From Bacillota bacterium (GTDB lineage: Bacteria > Bacillota > UBA4882 > UBA8346): DNA of 64,000 bases. Below are positions 52,100-61,678 of this stretch, one piece after another. Numbering within the stretch: the first letter of the stretch is position 1; each line of letters starts with the position of its first letter. The notes beneath the pieces are model-generated. The model had not been told where the DNA came from. It saw only the letters and a program-made list of their open reading frames with translations, and did not search any database. The stretch spans positions 62,001 to 126,000 of the forward strand of contig JAFABB010000018.1 in NCBI GenBank assembly GCA_023426245.1. The letters are read 5' to 3'. The translations under genes and the position numbers were made by a program.

Positions 52100-53278
52100 T
52101 TATTTTTTGGTGTCTTTGGTTTTAATGTCAAGCCATACGGCAAGCAGTAGTACGAGGCCTTTGATAACAAATTGCCAAAATGATTCGGTATTCATCATAC
52201 TTAATCCATTATCAATACTCGCCATAACCAAAGCACCGAGAATAGCTCCGGGAATACTTCCGACACCGCCCATCAAGCTGGTGCCACCGATAACACAGGA
52301 GGCAATGGCATCGAGTTCCATATTGGAACCGGCTGTGGTCGTAGCTGCATTTAATCGGGCTGTGGTTAAAATTCCGGCTATTGCAGACAATAAACCCATA
52401 AGAATAAAGACCAGCATGGTTCGACGCCGGATGTTAATACCTGAAAGCTTGGCGGCATCGGCATTGCCACCCATGGCATATACCTGCCGGCCGAACTGAG
52501 TATTTTTTGTGATGAAGGTAAAAATTAAAACTAATGCCAGAACCACAAGAATTGGATAAGGAATGCCTTCGTATTGATATAAGATATAGGTGAAAAGGAT
52601 AATGAGGCCACAATAAAAAGCAAGAATCAATAGTTCGATTGCTAACGGGCGAACTTCAAAACCATATTTGAGTTTGGCCCGGCGAGCACGGAGCTTGCTG
52701 ATAATTAATGTTAAAATTCCAAGGGAAGCAAGTATCACTCCGGGAACCAATTCTAAATAACCGCTACTGATATTTTTAAAATCCGGCCACATCGGCGCTA
52801 CAGTCAATCCCTTAAGAATACCCATAACCACACCACGAAAAGCCAATTGGCCGGCGAGTGTGACAATAAAAGCCGGTACTTTTCCGTAGGCGACCCAAAA
52901 ACCTTGCCAGGCACCGATTAGAACTCCCAGAGCTAACGTTGCTAAGATTGCCCAGACAGTCGGTACATGGTACCAAACCTGCAATACGGCAGCTAAAGCG
53001 CCGGTTAATCCTAAAACTGACCCGACGGACAAGTCGATATGGGTTGCTACAATGACCATGACCATACCGATTGCCAAAACCGCGGTAATTGACATTTGCC
53101 TGGAGAGGTTTGAGATATTACGGGGGATTAAATATCTTCCATCGGTTAACACCGAAAATAACAGCCAAATTGCAATTAACGCAAAAATCATTGTATAAGC
53201 CCGGATATCAAATTTAAAACTTAAACGTTGCCAGTAACTTTTCTCCTGGACTGGGGCATTTCCATCTACAGTCATCAT
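52100..53278 (-). CDS. xylH: D-xylose ABC transporter permease XylH
   Basis: Membrane subunit of 392 residues, XylH type. It has the THIDLSVGSVLGLTGA block, VAYGKVPAFIVTLAGQLAFRG and the long mid-region insertion (KLRARRAKLKYGFEVRPLA) that separates XylH from RbsC proteins. YAMGGNADAAKLSGI, GSNMELDAIASCVIGGTSLMGG and GSIPGAILGALVMASIDNGL follow. Start ATG 53278 immediately abuts the xylG stop, with GGAGGG inside the end of xylG. Xylose is inferred from the neighbouring XylF. Confidence 0.93.
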   Translation of the reverse strand: MMTVDGNAPVQEKSYWQRLSFKFDIRAYTMIFALIAIWLLFSVLTDGRYLIPRNISNLSRQMSITAVLAIGMVMVIVATHIDLSVGSVLGLTGALAAVLQVWYHVPTVWAILATLALGVLIGAWQGFWVAYGKVPAFIVTLAGQLAFRGVVMGILKGLTVAPMWPDFKNISSGYLELVPGVILASLGILTLIISKLRARRAKLKYGFEVRPLAIELLILAFYCGLIILFTYILYQYEGIPYPILVVLALVLIFTFITKNTQFGRQVYAMGGNADAAKLSGINIRRRTMLVFILMGLLSAIAGILTTARLNAATTTAGSNMELDAIASCVIGGTSLMGGVGSIPGAILGALVMASIDNGLSMMNTESFWQFVIKGLVLLLAVWLDIKTKDTKK

Positions 53279-54796
53279 TTAATTCCCTCCTGTCGCAGCA
53301 TACATTAGTTTTTCTTGATCAGCTTCATGATGCATGAATTCACCATTGATTTTTCCCTCATGAATGACGATAATCCGGTCGCTCATGCCGATGATTTCGG
53401 GCAGTTCCGAAGAAACCATAATGATAGCAACACCTTGTTGCTTCAATTGATTCATCAGGTTATAAATCTCAAACTTTGCGCCGACATCAATTCCCCGCGT
53501 CGGTTCATCCAAAATTAAAACCTTGGGATTTGTCATTAGCCATTTTCCAACAACCACTTTTTGCTGGTTTCCACCGCTGAGATTGTTGACTTTGGCGGCG
53601 AGGGAAGGAGTTTTAATTTTCAATTGCTTGACCGAATTCTCGCTGGCTAAAATTTCTTCATTAAAATTAATGATGCCACGGCGGCAGAAGTTAGGCAAAT
53701 TGGCTAAGGTCAGGTTGGTTTGCACTTCTTGTTCCAAGACCAAGCCAAAACGTTTTCGATCTTCAGTCACCAGAGCAATACCTTGTTTAATGGCATCCAG
53801 GGGAGAACCGATTTCAATCTTTTGGCCGTCGATATAGATTTCACCATCTTTTTTACCGGCAAAACCACCAAAAATACTGCTGACAAGTTCAGTGCGTCCC
53901 GCACCCATCAGACCCGCAATACCAAGAATTTCACCACGACGAACGTTAAATTTGGCATTTTCAACTAATTTACGTTCCGGATTATCCGGATCATACACAT
54001 TAAAATTCTTGACTTCCAAAACCACATTACCGGAGTTGTGCTCAACTCTTGGGAAACGTTCGGATAATTGGCGCCCAACCATCATTGAAATTACTTCATT
54101 TTCACTCGTGTCACAAATCGGTTTGGTGGAAATCGTTTCACCATCTCGAAGAATAGTGACTGTATCGGCAATTTGAAAAATTTCGTTTATTTTATGAGAG
54201 ATATATATGCAGGTTACTCCACCAGCTTTAAGCCTTCGGAGTATTCCCATTAAAGTCGCCACTTCACTCTCGGTTAAAGCCGCTGTCGGTTCATCCAGCA
54301 ATAAAATTTTGGCCTGTTTGGAGAGGGCTTTGGCGATTTCTACCATTTGTTGATGACCGACTCCCAGATTCATTACCGGGGTTTCCGGGCGGATCTTTAA
54401 CTCGACTTCAGCTAACCATTTTGACGTTTCATAATAAAGTTTGGGCCAATCAATAATTCCAAAGCAATTAGGTTCGTTGCCAAGAAAAATATTTTCACCG
54501 ATTGTCAATTGCTTGATGACCGATAGCTCTTGGTTAATAATCGCAATCCCGGCTGCCTCGGATTCGCGGATGTTATGATGCTTTTGTATGATACCGTCGA
54601 TGATAATCTCTCCGGAATAAGTTCCAAAAGGATAAACACCACTTAAAATCTTCATTAGCGTAGACTTTCCGGCGCCATTCTCACCGCAGAGGGCATGGAT
54701 TTCTCCCTTACGCACCTGGAAATTGACATTTTTAAGGGCTTTGACTCCCGGAAATTCTTTGATGATATTTCGCATCTCCAGGATGAATTTTTCCAT
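53279..54796 (-). CDS. xylG: D-xylose ABC transporter ATPase XylG
   Basis: Energy-coupling subunit, 505 residues, two nucleotide-binding domains. First: GENGAGKST (about 40-48), the XylG-type YPFGTYSGEIIIDG, LGVGHQQMVEIAKAL and LLLDEPTAAL. Second: GLMGAGRTEL, LSGGNQQKVVVGKWL and LILDEPTRGIDVGAK. GGAGG is 7 nt before the ATG. The 150-nt gap to xylF holds a strong stem-loop. It couples ATP hydrolysis to pentose import with XylH. Confidence 0.94.
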   Translation of the reverse strand: MEKFILEMRNIIKEFPGVKALKNVNFQVRKGEIHALCGENGAGKSTLMKILSGVYPFGTYSGEIIIDGIIQKHHNIRESEAAGIAIINQELSVIKQLTIGENIFLGNEPNCFGIIDWPKLYYETSKWLAEVELKIRPETPVMNLGVGHQQMVEIAKALSKQAKILLLDEPTAALTESEVATLMGILRRLKAGGVTCIYISHKINEIFQIADTVTILRDGETISTKPICDTSENEVISMMVGRQLSERFPRVEHNSGNVVLEVKNFNVYDPDNPERKLVENAKFNVRRGEILGIAGLMGAGRTELVSSIFGGFAGKKDGEIYIDGQKIEIGSPLDAIKQGIALVTEDRKRFGLVLEQEVQTNLTLANLPNFCRRGIINFNEEILASENSVKQLKIKTPSLAAKVNNLSGGNQQKVVVGKWLMTNPKVLILDEPTRGIDVGAKFEIYNLMNQLKQQGVAIIMVSSELPEIIGMSDRIIVIHEGKINGEFMHHEADQEKLMYAATGGN

Positions 54797-54875
54797 TCGG
54801 GATTCCTCCTCTCACCACAAATTAGAATAAACTCAAAGGGCAATCAATGTTTCAGCCATACTGTCCGTTTATAAA

Positions 54876-54926
54876 TTAGAGGAAGAGAGAGGTTTCATCT
54901 CTAAGAAGTTTACCTCTCTCTTCTAA
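54876..54926 (-). promoter_or_regulatory. Stem-loop between xylF and xylG
   Basis: AAGAGAGAGG (54883-54892) pairs perfectly with CCTCTCTCTT (54913-54922), extended outward by TTAG/CTAA after a 3-nt bulge. No U-run follows on the minus strand, so it most likely stabilises or punctuates the xylF message as in systems B and C. Confidence 0.7.
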
Positions 54927-54946
54927 AGGCTTTTTCCCAGGTTAAA

Positions 54947-55987
54947 TTATTTCTGAGCAGGCCATTTATCCTTAGGAACGTTGCGGTAAACTTCTTCAAG
55001 CTTTTGGAAACCGTCTTTAATAATGACGTTGTACATATTGGTTTTGGTAACGGCGACAGGAGTCAGAGCCAAGAATGGAGTATTCTTGTTTTTTCCATTA
55101 TCAATAACTTTGTTGGTCTTTACTTTTTGGCCTTTGGCTAAAGCCACAGCGGCCTTCGCAGCCTCGGAAGCAATGATTTTGATGGGCTTATAAACGGTCA
55201 TTGTTTGAGTTCCCTCAACAATCCGTTGGCAAGCTGCCAAGTCACCGTCTTGTCCGGAAACCGGAACTTTACCGGCTAATTTTTGATCAGTTAAAGCCTG
55301 GATGACACCACCAGCGGTACCATCGTTAGCTGCAACAACTGCATCAATTTTATTATTGAGTTTGGTTAAGCAGTTTTCCATGTTGGTTTGGGCTACTTCA
55401 GGTTTCCAGTCATTGGTGAATTGATCATAAGCCAATTTGATATCGCCCTTCTTAACGAGCGGTTCAAGCACTTTCATGGCGCCGGCCTTGAACATAAAGG
55501 CGTTGTTGTCTGTCGGCGAGCCGCCAATATAAGCATAGGTACCTTTAGGGACTAGCTTGGTGATGGCTTCAGCTTGGAGCTGTCCAACTTTCTCGTTATC
55601 AAAAGAAATATAAAGGTCAAGATCGCAATTTTTGATAAGCCGGTCATACGCTAAAGTTTTAACTTTGGATTTAGCGGCTGAATCGACGACAGAAGCGACA
55701 GCTTCCGCATTATGAGGAATGATAACTAAAACCTGAACGCCTTGGGAAAGTAGATTTTCGCATTGAGACACTTGAAGAGCGTCATCACTATTTGCAGCCT
55801 GAACATTGACCTCACAGCCTAGTTTCTTAGCGTTGGCAATGAAAATATCGCGATCTTTCTGCCAACGTTCTTCTTTCAACGTGTCCATTGATAACCCGAT
55901 TAAGAGTTTGGGTGCGGCGGAAACGACACAACCAAGAACAAATACCACCAAGAAACTAGCCACTACCAAAAGCCTAAACTTTTTCAA
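54947..55987 (-). CDS. xylF: D-xylose-binding protein XylF
   Basis: Extracytoplasmic receptor, 346 residues. The mature sequence follows E. coli XylF closely: LLIGLSMDTLKEERWQKDRD, QAANSDD, VLVIIPHNAEAVASVV, LAYDRLI, YISFDNEKVGQLQAEA, YIGGSPTDNNAFMFKAGAMKVL, VVAANDGTAGGVIQAL, VSGQDGDLAACQRI and GTQTMTVYKPI. The signal segment ends FVLGCVVSA, which could be a lipobox (LGC) or an ordinary Sec site. GGAGG lies 8 nt before TTG 55987 but only 2 nt before ATG 55993, so the TTG is preferred. A minus-strand terminator separates it from the upstream regulatory operon. Confidence 0.93.
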   Translation of the reverse strand: MKKFRLLVVASFLVVFVLGCVVSAAPKLLIGLSMDTLKEERWQKDRDIFIANAKKLGCEVNVQAANSDDALQVSQCENLLSQGVQVLVIIPHNAEAVASVVDSAAKSKVKTLAYDRLIKNCDLDLYISFDNEKVGQLQAEAITKLVPKGTYAYIGGSPTDNNAFMFKAGAMKVLEPLVKKGDIKLAYDQFTNDWKPEVAQTNMENCLTKLNNKIDAVVAANDGTAGGVIQALTDQKLAGKVPVSGQDGDLAACQRIVEGTQTMTVYKPIKIIASEAAKAAVALAKGQKVKTNKVIDNGKNKNTPFLALTPVAVTKTNMYNVIIKDGFQKLEEVYRNVPKDKWPAQK

Positions 55988-56104
55988 TTCCATTTCCTCC
56001 TTTTTTCGGAGCCTTTGTTTAGAGGGCTCCATTCGAGCTTTATCCTACCATTTATTTTTTAAAAAATATCTGGAGTAAGTTGCAAACCACAGCTAAAAAA
56101 TTGT

Positions 56105-56130
56105 AAAAAAAAATTTACATTGCTGTAAAT
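56105..56130 (-). terminator. Intrinsic terminator upstream of xylF
   Basis: On the minus strand ATTTACA-GCAA-TGTAAAT (56130-56113) is followed by eight or nine Ts. It separates the sensor/regulator operon from xylFGH, so xylFGH should have its own promoter in 55994-56104. TTAGTTTTG occurs twice nearby (56130-56138 and 56204-56212, plus-strand reading). Confidence 0.75.
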
Positions 56131-56222
56131 TAGTTTTGACTAGTATTTTTTTGCAGTTAAAAAAATCCTGATTATTTATGGTCTATGAAAAAATAGGGCT
56201 TATTTAGTTTTGGCGATAGCTT

Positions 56223-57287
56223 TTATGACTTAGGCCATTTTGTTTTGGGGATATTTAAATAGATTTCCTCTATACTATGAAATCCGTCTTTAATGATAAT
56301 TTCAATATTATCAGCATCAATTGGTATGGGGGTTATAATTTCCGAAGGTGTAAAGTGTTTGCCGTTAAATGTAGGGCTATGATTAGTCCTGATCTCTTTG
56401 TTTGCACCTAAAGCCATGGCTAGATCCGCAGCTCGATAGGCAAGTTTACGAATAGGTTTGTAAATGGTCATCAACTGAGTGCCTTCCACAATTCGCTGGC
56501 ATCCGGAGAGATCCGCATCGTGACCGACGACCATGATTTTACCGGCCAATCTCCATTCCGATAAGGCTTCAATTACAGCACTGGCTAAGCTGTCATTGGC
56601 GGCAATTACCGCATTAAATTTTTTGCCTTGGGACAGGAGAGTTTGAATAAACTGGTAAGCATCCTCCGGACGCCAATCTTCCGCCCAAGATTCGAAAATA
56701 ATTCTGATTCGGCCATCTCTGACATAATTATTTAAAATATTTTTATAACCCTGGTTGAACATGTAGCAATTATTGTCAGTCGGGGCGCCATTGATAATAA
56801 CATAATTGCCGTTAGGAACTTTATTCACCAAATATTCAGCCATGAATTCACCGACTTTGATATTATCAAAAGAGACATAGAGATCCAGATCGGCATTTCG
56901 AATCAGGCGATCATAGGAAATAACTTTAACTCCGGCTTTTTTTGCCATTTGGACGGCAAGAGCGGCTTGATTCAAATCGTGGGGAACAATCACCAGAACA
57001 TCGATTTTCTGGCTTACCATATACTCAACCTGTTGAGTTTGGTCTTGTTGATTATTGTTGGCGTTTTGAATGATTAATTCACCGCCGAGTTGGCGGACTC
57101 TTTCGGCAAAATAATCCCGGTCTCGCCTCCATCTTTCTTCCTGCAAGGTAGCCATTGCCAGACCAATCTTAATGGGCCTGGATTCACTGGAAATCGGTTT
57201 GGCGGTTCCCCAATCACAGCCGGGCAGCGTTACGATGACTATAAAAAGAAAAATGATTCCAATCGTAATCAGAGTTTTTTTAATCAA
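56223..57287 (-). CDS. XylF-like sugar-binding lipoprotein
   Basis: Lipid-anchored receptor, about 354 residues. Lipobox VTLPGC with Cys at about residue 25 after a hydrophobic run (ITIGIIFLFIVIVTLPG). The rest is XylF-like: IGLAMATLQEERWRRDRDYF, VLVIVPHDLNQAALAV, ISYDRLI, YVSFDNIKVGEFMAEY, INGAPTDNNCYMFNQG, VIAANDSLASAVIEAL, VVGHDADLSGCQRI and GTQLMTIYKPI. The preferred start is TTG 57287 with AAGGGGG 9 nt upstream. It then overlaps the regulator stop by 8 nt, implying coupling. A second XylF paralogue with its own lipid anchor could bind xylose or another pentose. Confidence 0.87.
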   Translation of the reverse strand: MIKKTLITIGIIFLFIVIVTLPGCDWGTAKPISSESRPIKIGLAMATLQEERWRRDRDYFAERVRQLGGELIIQNANNNQQDQTQQVEYMVSQKIDVLVIVPHDLNQAALAVQMAKKAGVKVISYDRLIRNADLDLYVSFDNIKVGEFMAEYLVNKVPNGNYVIINGAPTDNNCYMFNQGYKNILNNYVRDGRIRIIFESWAEDWRPEDAYQFIQTLLSQGKKFNAVIAANDSLASAVIEALSEWRLAGKIMVVGHDADLSGCQRIVEGTQLMTIYKPIRKLAYRAADLAMALGANKEIRTNHSPTFNGKHFTPSEIITPIPIDADNIEIIIKDGFHSIEEIYLNIPKTKWPKS

Positions 57288-58887
57288 TCGAACGTTCCCC
57301 CTTAAACTGGGTTTGCTCATCGCGGTATTCAGTGGGAGTCATTTCATAATATTTCCGGAAAATCCGGCTGAAATAGTTCGGATCATTGTATCCGATTGAA
57401 AAACAGCATTCCTTAACGGAAACGCCTTGCGCCAGAAGGGATAAAGCTTTATCCATCCTTAATTTTGTGACATACTCGCTGAAACTGACGCCCATTTCTT
57501 CCCGGAAAAGCCGGCTGAAGTAAAAAGGACTGATGCCGATAGTATGCGATATGTCTTCTAAGTTTACCACTTGGGTAAATTGGTGGTCGATAATGTCTTT
57601 TGCCTGGCGAATAATGGTTTTGACTTGATTGGTTCGTCCCTCCTGCACGAGTAAGGCCAAACTGATCAATCGCTGGGTAATTTCTTTGAACACTTCATTT
57701 AAGGTTTGTTTTTCTTTAAATATAGCCATGGTTTGTTCAAAACTTGGCAAACTTGCATTGCCTGCTTTTGAATCTTTGCTGATTCGGTATGCATGAATTA
57801 ATAACTCAAGCAAATAGAAAAATAAGCGATCCTGATTTCCTTGAAAGTTATTGTATTTCGAAAAAAGTTGAGTTGTCAATGTTTCAACTTTTTCGACATT
57901 TCCATAACGAATGGATTCCGATATTTCCTGGATCCTCTGGTTGAAATCATTTTCCCAGTCCTGTCCTTGCTGATCCTGGACATCATCGTAATGAAAAATG
58001 GGACTTTCACCACAATAACTTAAGGCTAGCAAGGACTCCTGATAAGAACGTTTCAATTCGGATGAAGCGGAGTAGACGCGTCCAATTCCAATGTGAATAT
58101 CGGTAATGGTCGGTTCCTTTTGAATAAAATTGATAATTTTTCGGGATAGAGATACCGGTTCCGGCTGAGTCGCCGGAAGATTCGGCCCAAGCGGAATGAA
58201 AATCGCCAGCGGGTTGGTCTTAACCGGTGAAACCAGGCAAGGAATAAAATGCCGGATTTCTTCGGCAATGTCGGTCATTTTTTGTCGACGAACAAAACTC
58301 AGTTCAACCAAGGCATCGGCGGCGGTGGTGATTTTATGGTGGTATGAAACGGACAAAAAGAATCCGCTGGTAAATTGCAAAGCCAATAATTCCTGGTATT
58401 CAGCTAAAGTGACCCCATCAATCCCATTTACCAACTCATTCATCAATTCATTTTCAATAACAGGCAACAATTTTTTATAGCGTTCTCTCAGCGCCAACTC
58501 ATCAAGACGTTCTTTCCGTAGCTTGGCTAATTGTTGCCTGGCTCTGTCAATTAGCTCCAGTAAACGTGTTTTATTAATCGGTTTCACCAGATAGTCGTAA
58601 ACATTAAGGCGGATCGCCTCCTGAGCATAGGAAAAGTTTTCATAGGCTGTTAAAACGATTAAGATAGCCGCGGTATCCATGCGGCGGATTTCGCTTAATG
58701 CTTCTAAGCCATTGATTCCGGGCATTTTTATATCCATCATGACCAGTTCTGGACGAAAAAGCTCAGCCTTTTCAATAGCTTCCCGTCCGGAATGAGCGAT
58801 TTCAAGTTGAAGGTCTGGTTCTTTTCCGAGAATCATACAAATTGAATCTAACATGATCTTTTCATCATCAACGACCAGTACTTTCAT
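57280..58887 (-). CDS. YesN-type response regulator of the xylose module
   Basis: Regulator of about 535 residues: receiver domain with VDDE, phosphoacceptor Asp in LVMMDIKMPGING and Lys in YDYLVKPIN, a long linker, and a C-terminal AraC double helix-turn-helix (VNLEDISHTIGISPFYFSRLF and VKECCFSIGYNDPNYFSRIF). ATG 58887 is 6 nt after GAGGAGG; the frame opens at 58902 inside the kinase stop. With the LytS kinase and membrane XylF-like protein it matches the XylFII-LytS-YesN system, known to activate xylFGH in Clostridium. Confidence 0.92.
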   Translation of the reverse strand: MKVLVVDDEKIMLDSICMILGKEPDLQLEIAHSGREAIEKAELFRPELVMMDIKMPGINGLEALSEIRRMDTAAILIVLTAYENFSYAQEAIRLNVYDYLVKPINKTRLLELIDRARQQLAKLRKERLDELALRERYKKLLPVIENELMNELVNGIDGVTLAEYQELLALQFTSGFFLSVSYHHKITTAADALVELSFVRRQKMTDIAEEIRHFIPCLVSPVKTNPLAIFIPLGPNLPATQPEPVSLSRKIINFIQKEPTITDIHIGIGRVYSASSELKRSYQESLLALSYCGESPIFHYDDVQDQQGQDWENDFNQRIQEISESIRYGNVEKVETLTTQLFSKYNNFQGNQDRLFFYLLELLIHAYRISKDSKAGNASLPSFEQTMAIFKEKQTLNEVFKEITQRLISLALLVQEGRTNQVKTIIRQAKDIIDHQFTQVVNLEDISHTIGISPFYFSRLFREEMGVSFSEYVTKLRMDKALSLLAQGVSVKECCFSIGYNDPNYFSRIFRKYYEMTPTEYRDEQTQFKGERSID

Positions 58888-58901
58888 AACTAGCCTCCTC
58901 A

Positions 58902-60383
58902 TTAATTCTTCTTGAAGGGTAATTTGATCCGGATGGTTGTCCCATGACTCGGGACACTATGTATAGCAAACAAGTCCTCCTCACCGAAGAAAAGTCTCAG
59001 TCTTTCCTGAACATTATGCAAACCTAGACCCGTAGTATGACCAGATAATTGACTGCCTTTTTGAATTTTAATCAAGGTGTCGTTATCCATACCCACTCCA
59101 TTATCGGAGACTAGGATCATTGCCGATTCACCCTCTTGAAATGCCTGGACTTCGATTTTACCGCCGCTTTCCATGTCCTCGATTCCATGAATTAAAGCAT
59201 TTTCTATAATCGGTTGCAGTGTCAATAAAGGGATTTGATAATTTAATACATTCGGATCGATTTTTATTTGAAACTCAAAGCGTTCGTCCCCAAAACGGGT
59301 TTTTAGAATAAAGAAGTAGGTTTCTAAATGGTTGAATTCATCCTGAAGAGCAACCGGCGTATCAAGAGTCCGTAAATTGTAACGCAGCAGGGAAGAAACT
59401 TTATCGACGAATTCTGCTGTTTTATCTGCATTTTCCATAATGGCCAGTTGGACCCCGGCATTGAGCATATTAAATAAAAAATGCGGATTAATCTGAGATT
59501 GGAGAGCATGGAGTTCTGCTTCGCGCAGTACGTTTTTCATGGAAAGATTTTGCAATTCCTGCTCTTGAAGCCGGATTTCCAAATCGGATTTGTTTTTGAT
59601 CTCGGCAATCAGGCGGCTGATACTGGACACCATCTCATTAAATGCCCTGGTCACTACTGAAATATCATCATTACTGAATATTGCCAGGGGAGCTATGGTA
59701 AAATTCCCTCTTGAGATCGATTTGGCTGCCTCAACTAAGTTCCGGAGGGGTTTTGTAAGACTGAAACTGGTCCAAAGCGTAATCATAATGCTAAATACCA
59801 GTGCTCCAATGATAAGAGCCAAGCCAAGTTGTTGAATGTAAATAAGACGCTGGGATATTAACAAATACCGACGGGAGTTGGCTTCAAGCTGTTTGGTGAT
59901 GAGGCGATCAATTGCCCATTTGATATTGTTATTATAACGGACGACTTCATTAAAGGCCTGGAGGTAATCTGCGGAATCCCGGGCCCGTTTTGCTTTTTCA
60001 GCGATTTCGGCCTGTTGTAAAAAAGAGCGTGTCATATTACGAATATTCTCCAACAGAAGATAATTCTCGGGTGTTTCTTCAATGACTGTTAAATTGGAAT
60101 ATTCGGTGTCTATTTCCTGAATATATAGATAATACTGTCTTAACATATAAAAGTTCCTTGAAACCAAGTACTTTTCTAGAAAGGTGACGGCATTATCGAT
60201 ATCCGCACTAAATTCTTTTAGACGGATATTATTGGTCAGTAGAATATTGATATGGTTTAACAAAAATTGTTCATTATAGTGTGAAAAAAGGCTCACTGCA
60301 GCAAAAATAGCGATCATGGATAAAAAGGGGAACAGCAATTTGCTGCGTATACTTTGGGGAGTTTTTTCTCTAGCGGTCTCCAT
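58902..60383 (-). CDS. LytS-type sensor histidine kinase of the xylose module
   Basis: Membrane kinase, 493 residues. N-terminal helix (LLFPFLSMIAIFAAVSLFSH), a ~150-residue helical extracytoplasmic domain, second helix (LGLALIIGALVFSIMITLW), HAMP (~210-265), His_kinase with H in INPHFLFNMLNAG and HATPase with LQPIIENALIHGIED, DNGVGM and GLGLHNV. Its first 14 nt overlap the XylF-like sensor gene, so the two proteins are made together. In the XylFII-LytS pair the sugar-bound receptor docks onto the kinase periplasmic domain. Confidence 0.92.
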   Translation of the reverse strand: METAREKTPQSIRSKLLFPFLSMIAIFAAVSLFSHYNEQFLLNHINILLTNNIRLKEFSADIDNAVTFLEKYLVSRNFYMLRQYYLYIQEIDTEYSNLTVIEETPENYLLLENIRNMTRSFLQQAEIAEKAKRARDSADYLQAFNEVVRYNNNIKWAIDRLITKQLEANSRRYLLISQRLIYIQQLGLALIIGALVFSIMITLWTSFSLTKPLRNLVEAAKSISRGNFTIAPLAIFSNDDISVVTRAFNEMVSSISRLIAEIKNKSDLEIRLQEQELQNLSMKNVLREAELHALQSQINPHFLFNMLNAGVQLAIMENADKTAEFVDKVSSLLRYNLRTLDTPVALQDEFNHLETYFFILKTRFGDERFEFQIKIDPNVLNYQIPLLTLQPIIENALIHGIEDMESGGKIEVQAFQEGESAMILVSDNGVGMDNDTLIKIQKGSQLSGHTTGLGLHNVQERLRLFFGEEDLFAIHSVPSHGTTIRIKLPFKKN

Positions 60384-61392
60384 ATTTCCCCTCTTTTTCC
60401 ATTGTATTTAATTTGTATAAATAGGAATTGATGTTACTGCTATTGATCAAAAAGAGCGGAATATTGTAGCTCTCTTGAAGGGCTTTTCCTTCTTTGAGCC
60501 GAATCATTGTCAGCATGCCCTGGGCGCCAAGTTCAAAAGGATCATCCGTTAAGACGCCCCAGATAACCCCCCGTTTGATGTAATTGGCGATTTCATTGGT
60601 GAATCCACTGCCGATGATGGTAACGTGCGTTACCCGGTTCAGGTCAACCACCACTTTGGAAACCCCCAAAGTATCACTGGCATTGGAACAAATAATTGCT
60701 TGAATTTCCGGATAGTTGGTCAAAATAGACTGGGTTTGTTCCTCGGCGCTGATGCTTCCTCCCTTGGAAGTTAAGATTAGTTTCAATTGCAAACCCGGAT
60801 AACCCCGGAGCGCATCTTTTATTCCTTGTAAATAATGCTGATAATTGGTACTGGAAAAATTGGAATCAACCAAGACGGCTATTTTTACAACTCCTGAAAG
60901 GGCTTTGGTTAAGGCGTTGCCGGTTTTATAACCTAAATCATAGGTATTAATCCCCACCATGGACACTTGCTTAACGTCATCAACATCATTGGAAAGTGCA
61001 ACAACAGGTATGTTTTTCTCAATGGCCTCATGGATTAGAGATTTTATCGAAGGATTATTGGGGATCGAAACCATGATTCCATCGACACTTGAAAGAATAG
61101 ACATTTCTAAAAAACGTTCCATCTCTTTTAAATCTAAAAAACGGGGGCTGAAGATTTCTAAGGCTACTTTTTCATAATTTGCAACCCTTTGCGCCCCGGC
61201 GTGAGCTTGGTCCCAATATTCTTCATCAGTAGCTCTAGTAATCATCACAAAATGGAAACGATAGTTGCGTGGATCTTCCGAATGAAATGTCAACCCTGTT
61301 TCTTTCCATAAAAAGTCAGTGGTATTACAGATTAAAGCGATCACAATGATCACAATCAAAATCAACAAGATGCTAATCCAGTGATATTTCAT
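60370..61392 (-). CDS. Membrane-anchored sugar receptor, XylFII-like sensor component
   Basis: Periplasmic-binding-type protein, 340 residues, held by an uncleaved N-terminal helix (YHWISILLILIVIIVIALIC). The RbsB/XylF fold shows in FHFVMITRATDEEYWDQAHAGA, SVDGIMVSIPNNPSIKSLI, PVVALSNDVDD and IIGSGFTNEIANYI. It is the first gene of the operon and overlaps the kinase gene, matching three-component systems in which the receptor is a sensor and not a transporter subunit. Its binding residues are diverged from the XylF proteins downstream, so the ligand may be xylose or a related sugar. Confidence 0.87.
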   Translation of the reverse strand: MKYHWISILLILIVIIVIALICNTTDFLWKETGLTFHSEDPRNYRFHFVMITRATDEEYWDQAHAGAQRVANYEKVALEIFSPRFLDLKEMERFLEMSILSSVDGIMVSIPNNPSIKSLIHEAIEKNIPVVALSNDVDDVKQVSMVGINTYDLGYKTGNALTKALSGVVKIAVLVDSNFSSTNYQHYLQGIKDALRGYPGLQLKLILTSKGGSISAEEQTQSILTNYPEIQAIICSNASDTLGVSKVVVDLNRVTHVTIIGSGFTNEIANYIKRGVIWGVLTDDPFELGAQGMLTMIRLKEGKALQESYNIPLFLINSSNINSYLYKLNTMEKEGKYGDR

Positions 61393-61505
61393 ATCAACCC
61401 TGCCGCCAAACCAATTTATTTATAACTGAGGATAGCAATGAGTCATGTAAATAAATTTAACAAATGTTTAAAAAATCCTTTTTTGCCCAAACCAGGAGAT
61501 GTGGT

Positions 61506-61534
61506 TTGTGTTTATCACCATGAAATGGTATAAT
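61506..61534 (+). promoter_or_regulatory. Promoter of secA
   Basis: TTGTGT (61506-61511), 17-nt spacer, TATAAT (61529-61534). It gives a leader of about 160 nt. The weak -35 is offset by a perfect -10. Confidence 0.65.
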
Positions 61535-61600
61535 ATTACGGAAAATTGCGCTGACACTTTTTGGGTAAGATTACGTTTAGGTAAAAGAGAAGTTTTGGGG

Positions 61601-61678
61601 ATGAAACCTGGAATGGTAACTTTAGTAAAACGGATTGACCGTATTTGCCTTTTCCAAATTTATACCCTAAAAAAATAA
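61601..61678 (+). other. Possible short leader ORF upstream of secA
   Basis: Twenty-five codons (MKPGMVTLVKRIDRICLFQI and a Lys-Lys end) lie inside the secA leader, ending 24 nt before the secA start. The only nearby G-rich site (GGGG) touches the ATG, so translation is doubtful. If translated, it would be placed like secretion-responsive leader peptides such as SecM. Coding evidence is weak. Confidence 0.2.

Noticed and set aside
61508..61678. 56-codon frame from GTG across the secA promoter
   Set aside because: It runs through a convincing TATAAT promoter and would start upstream of the transcription start.
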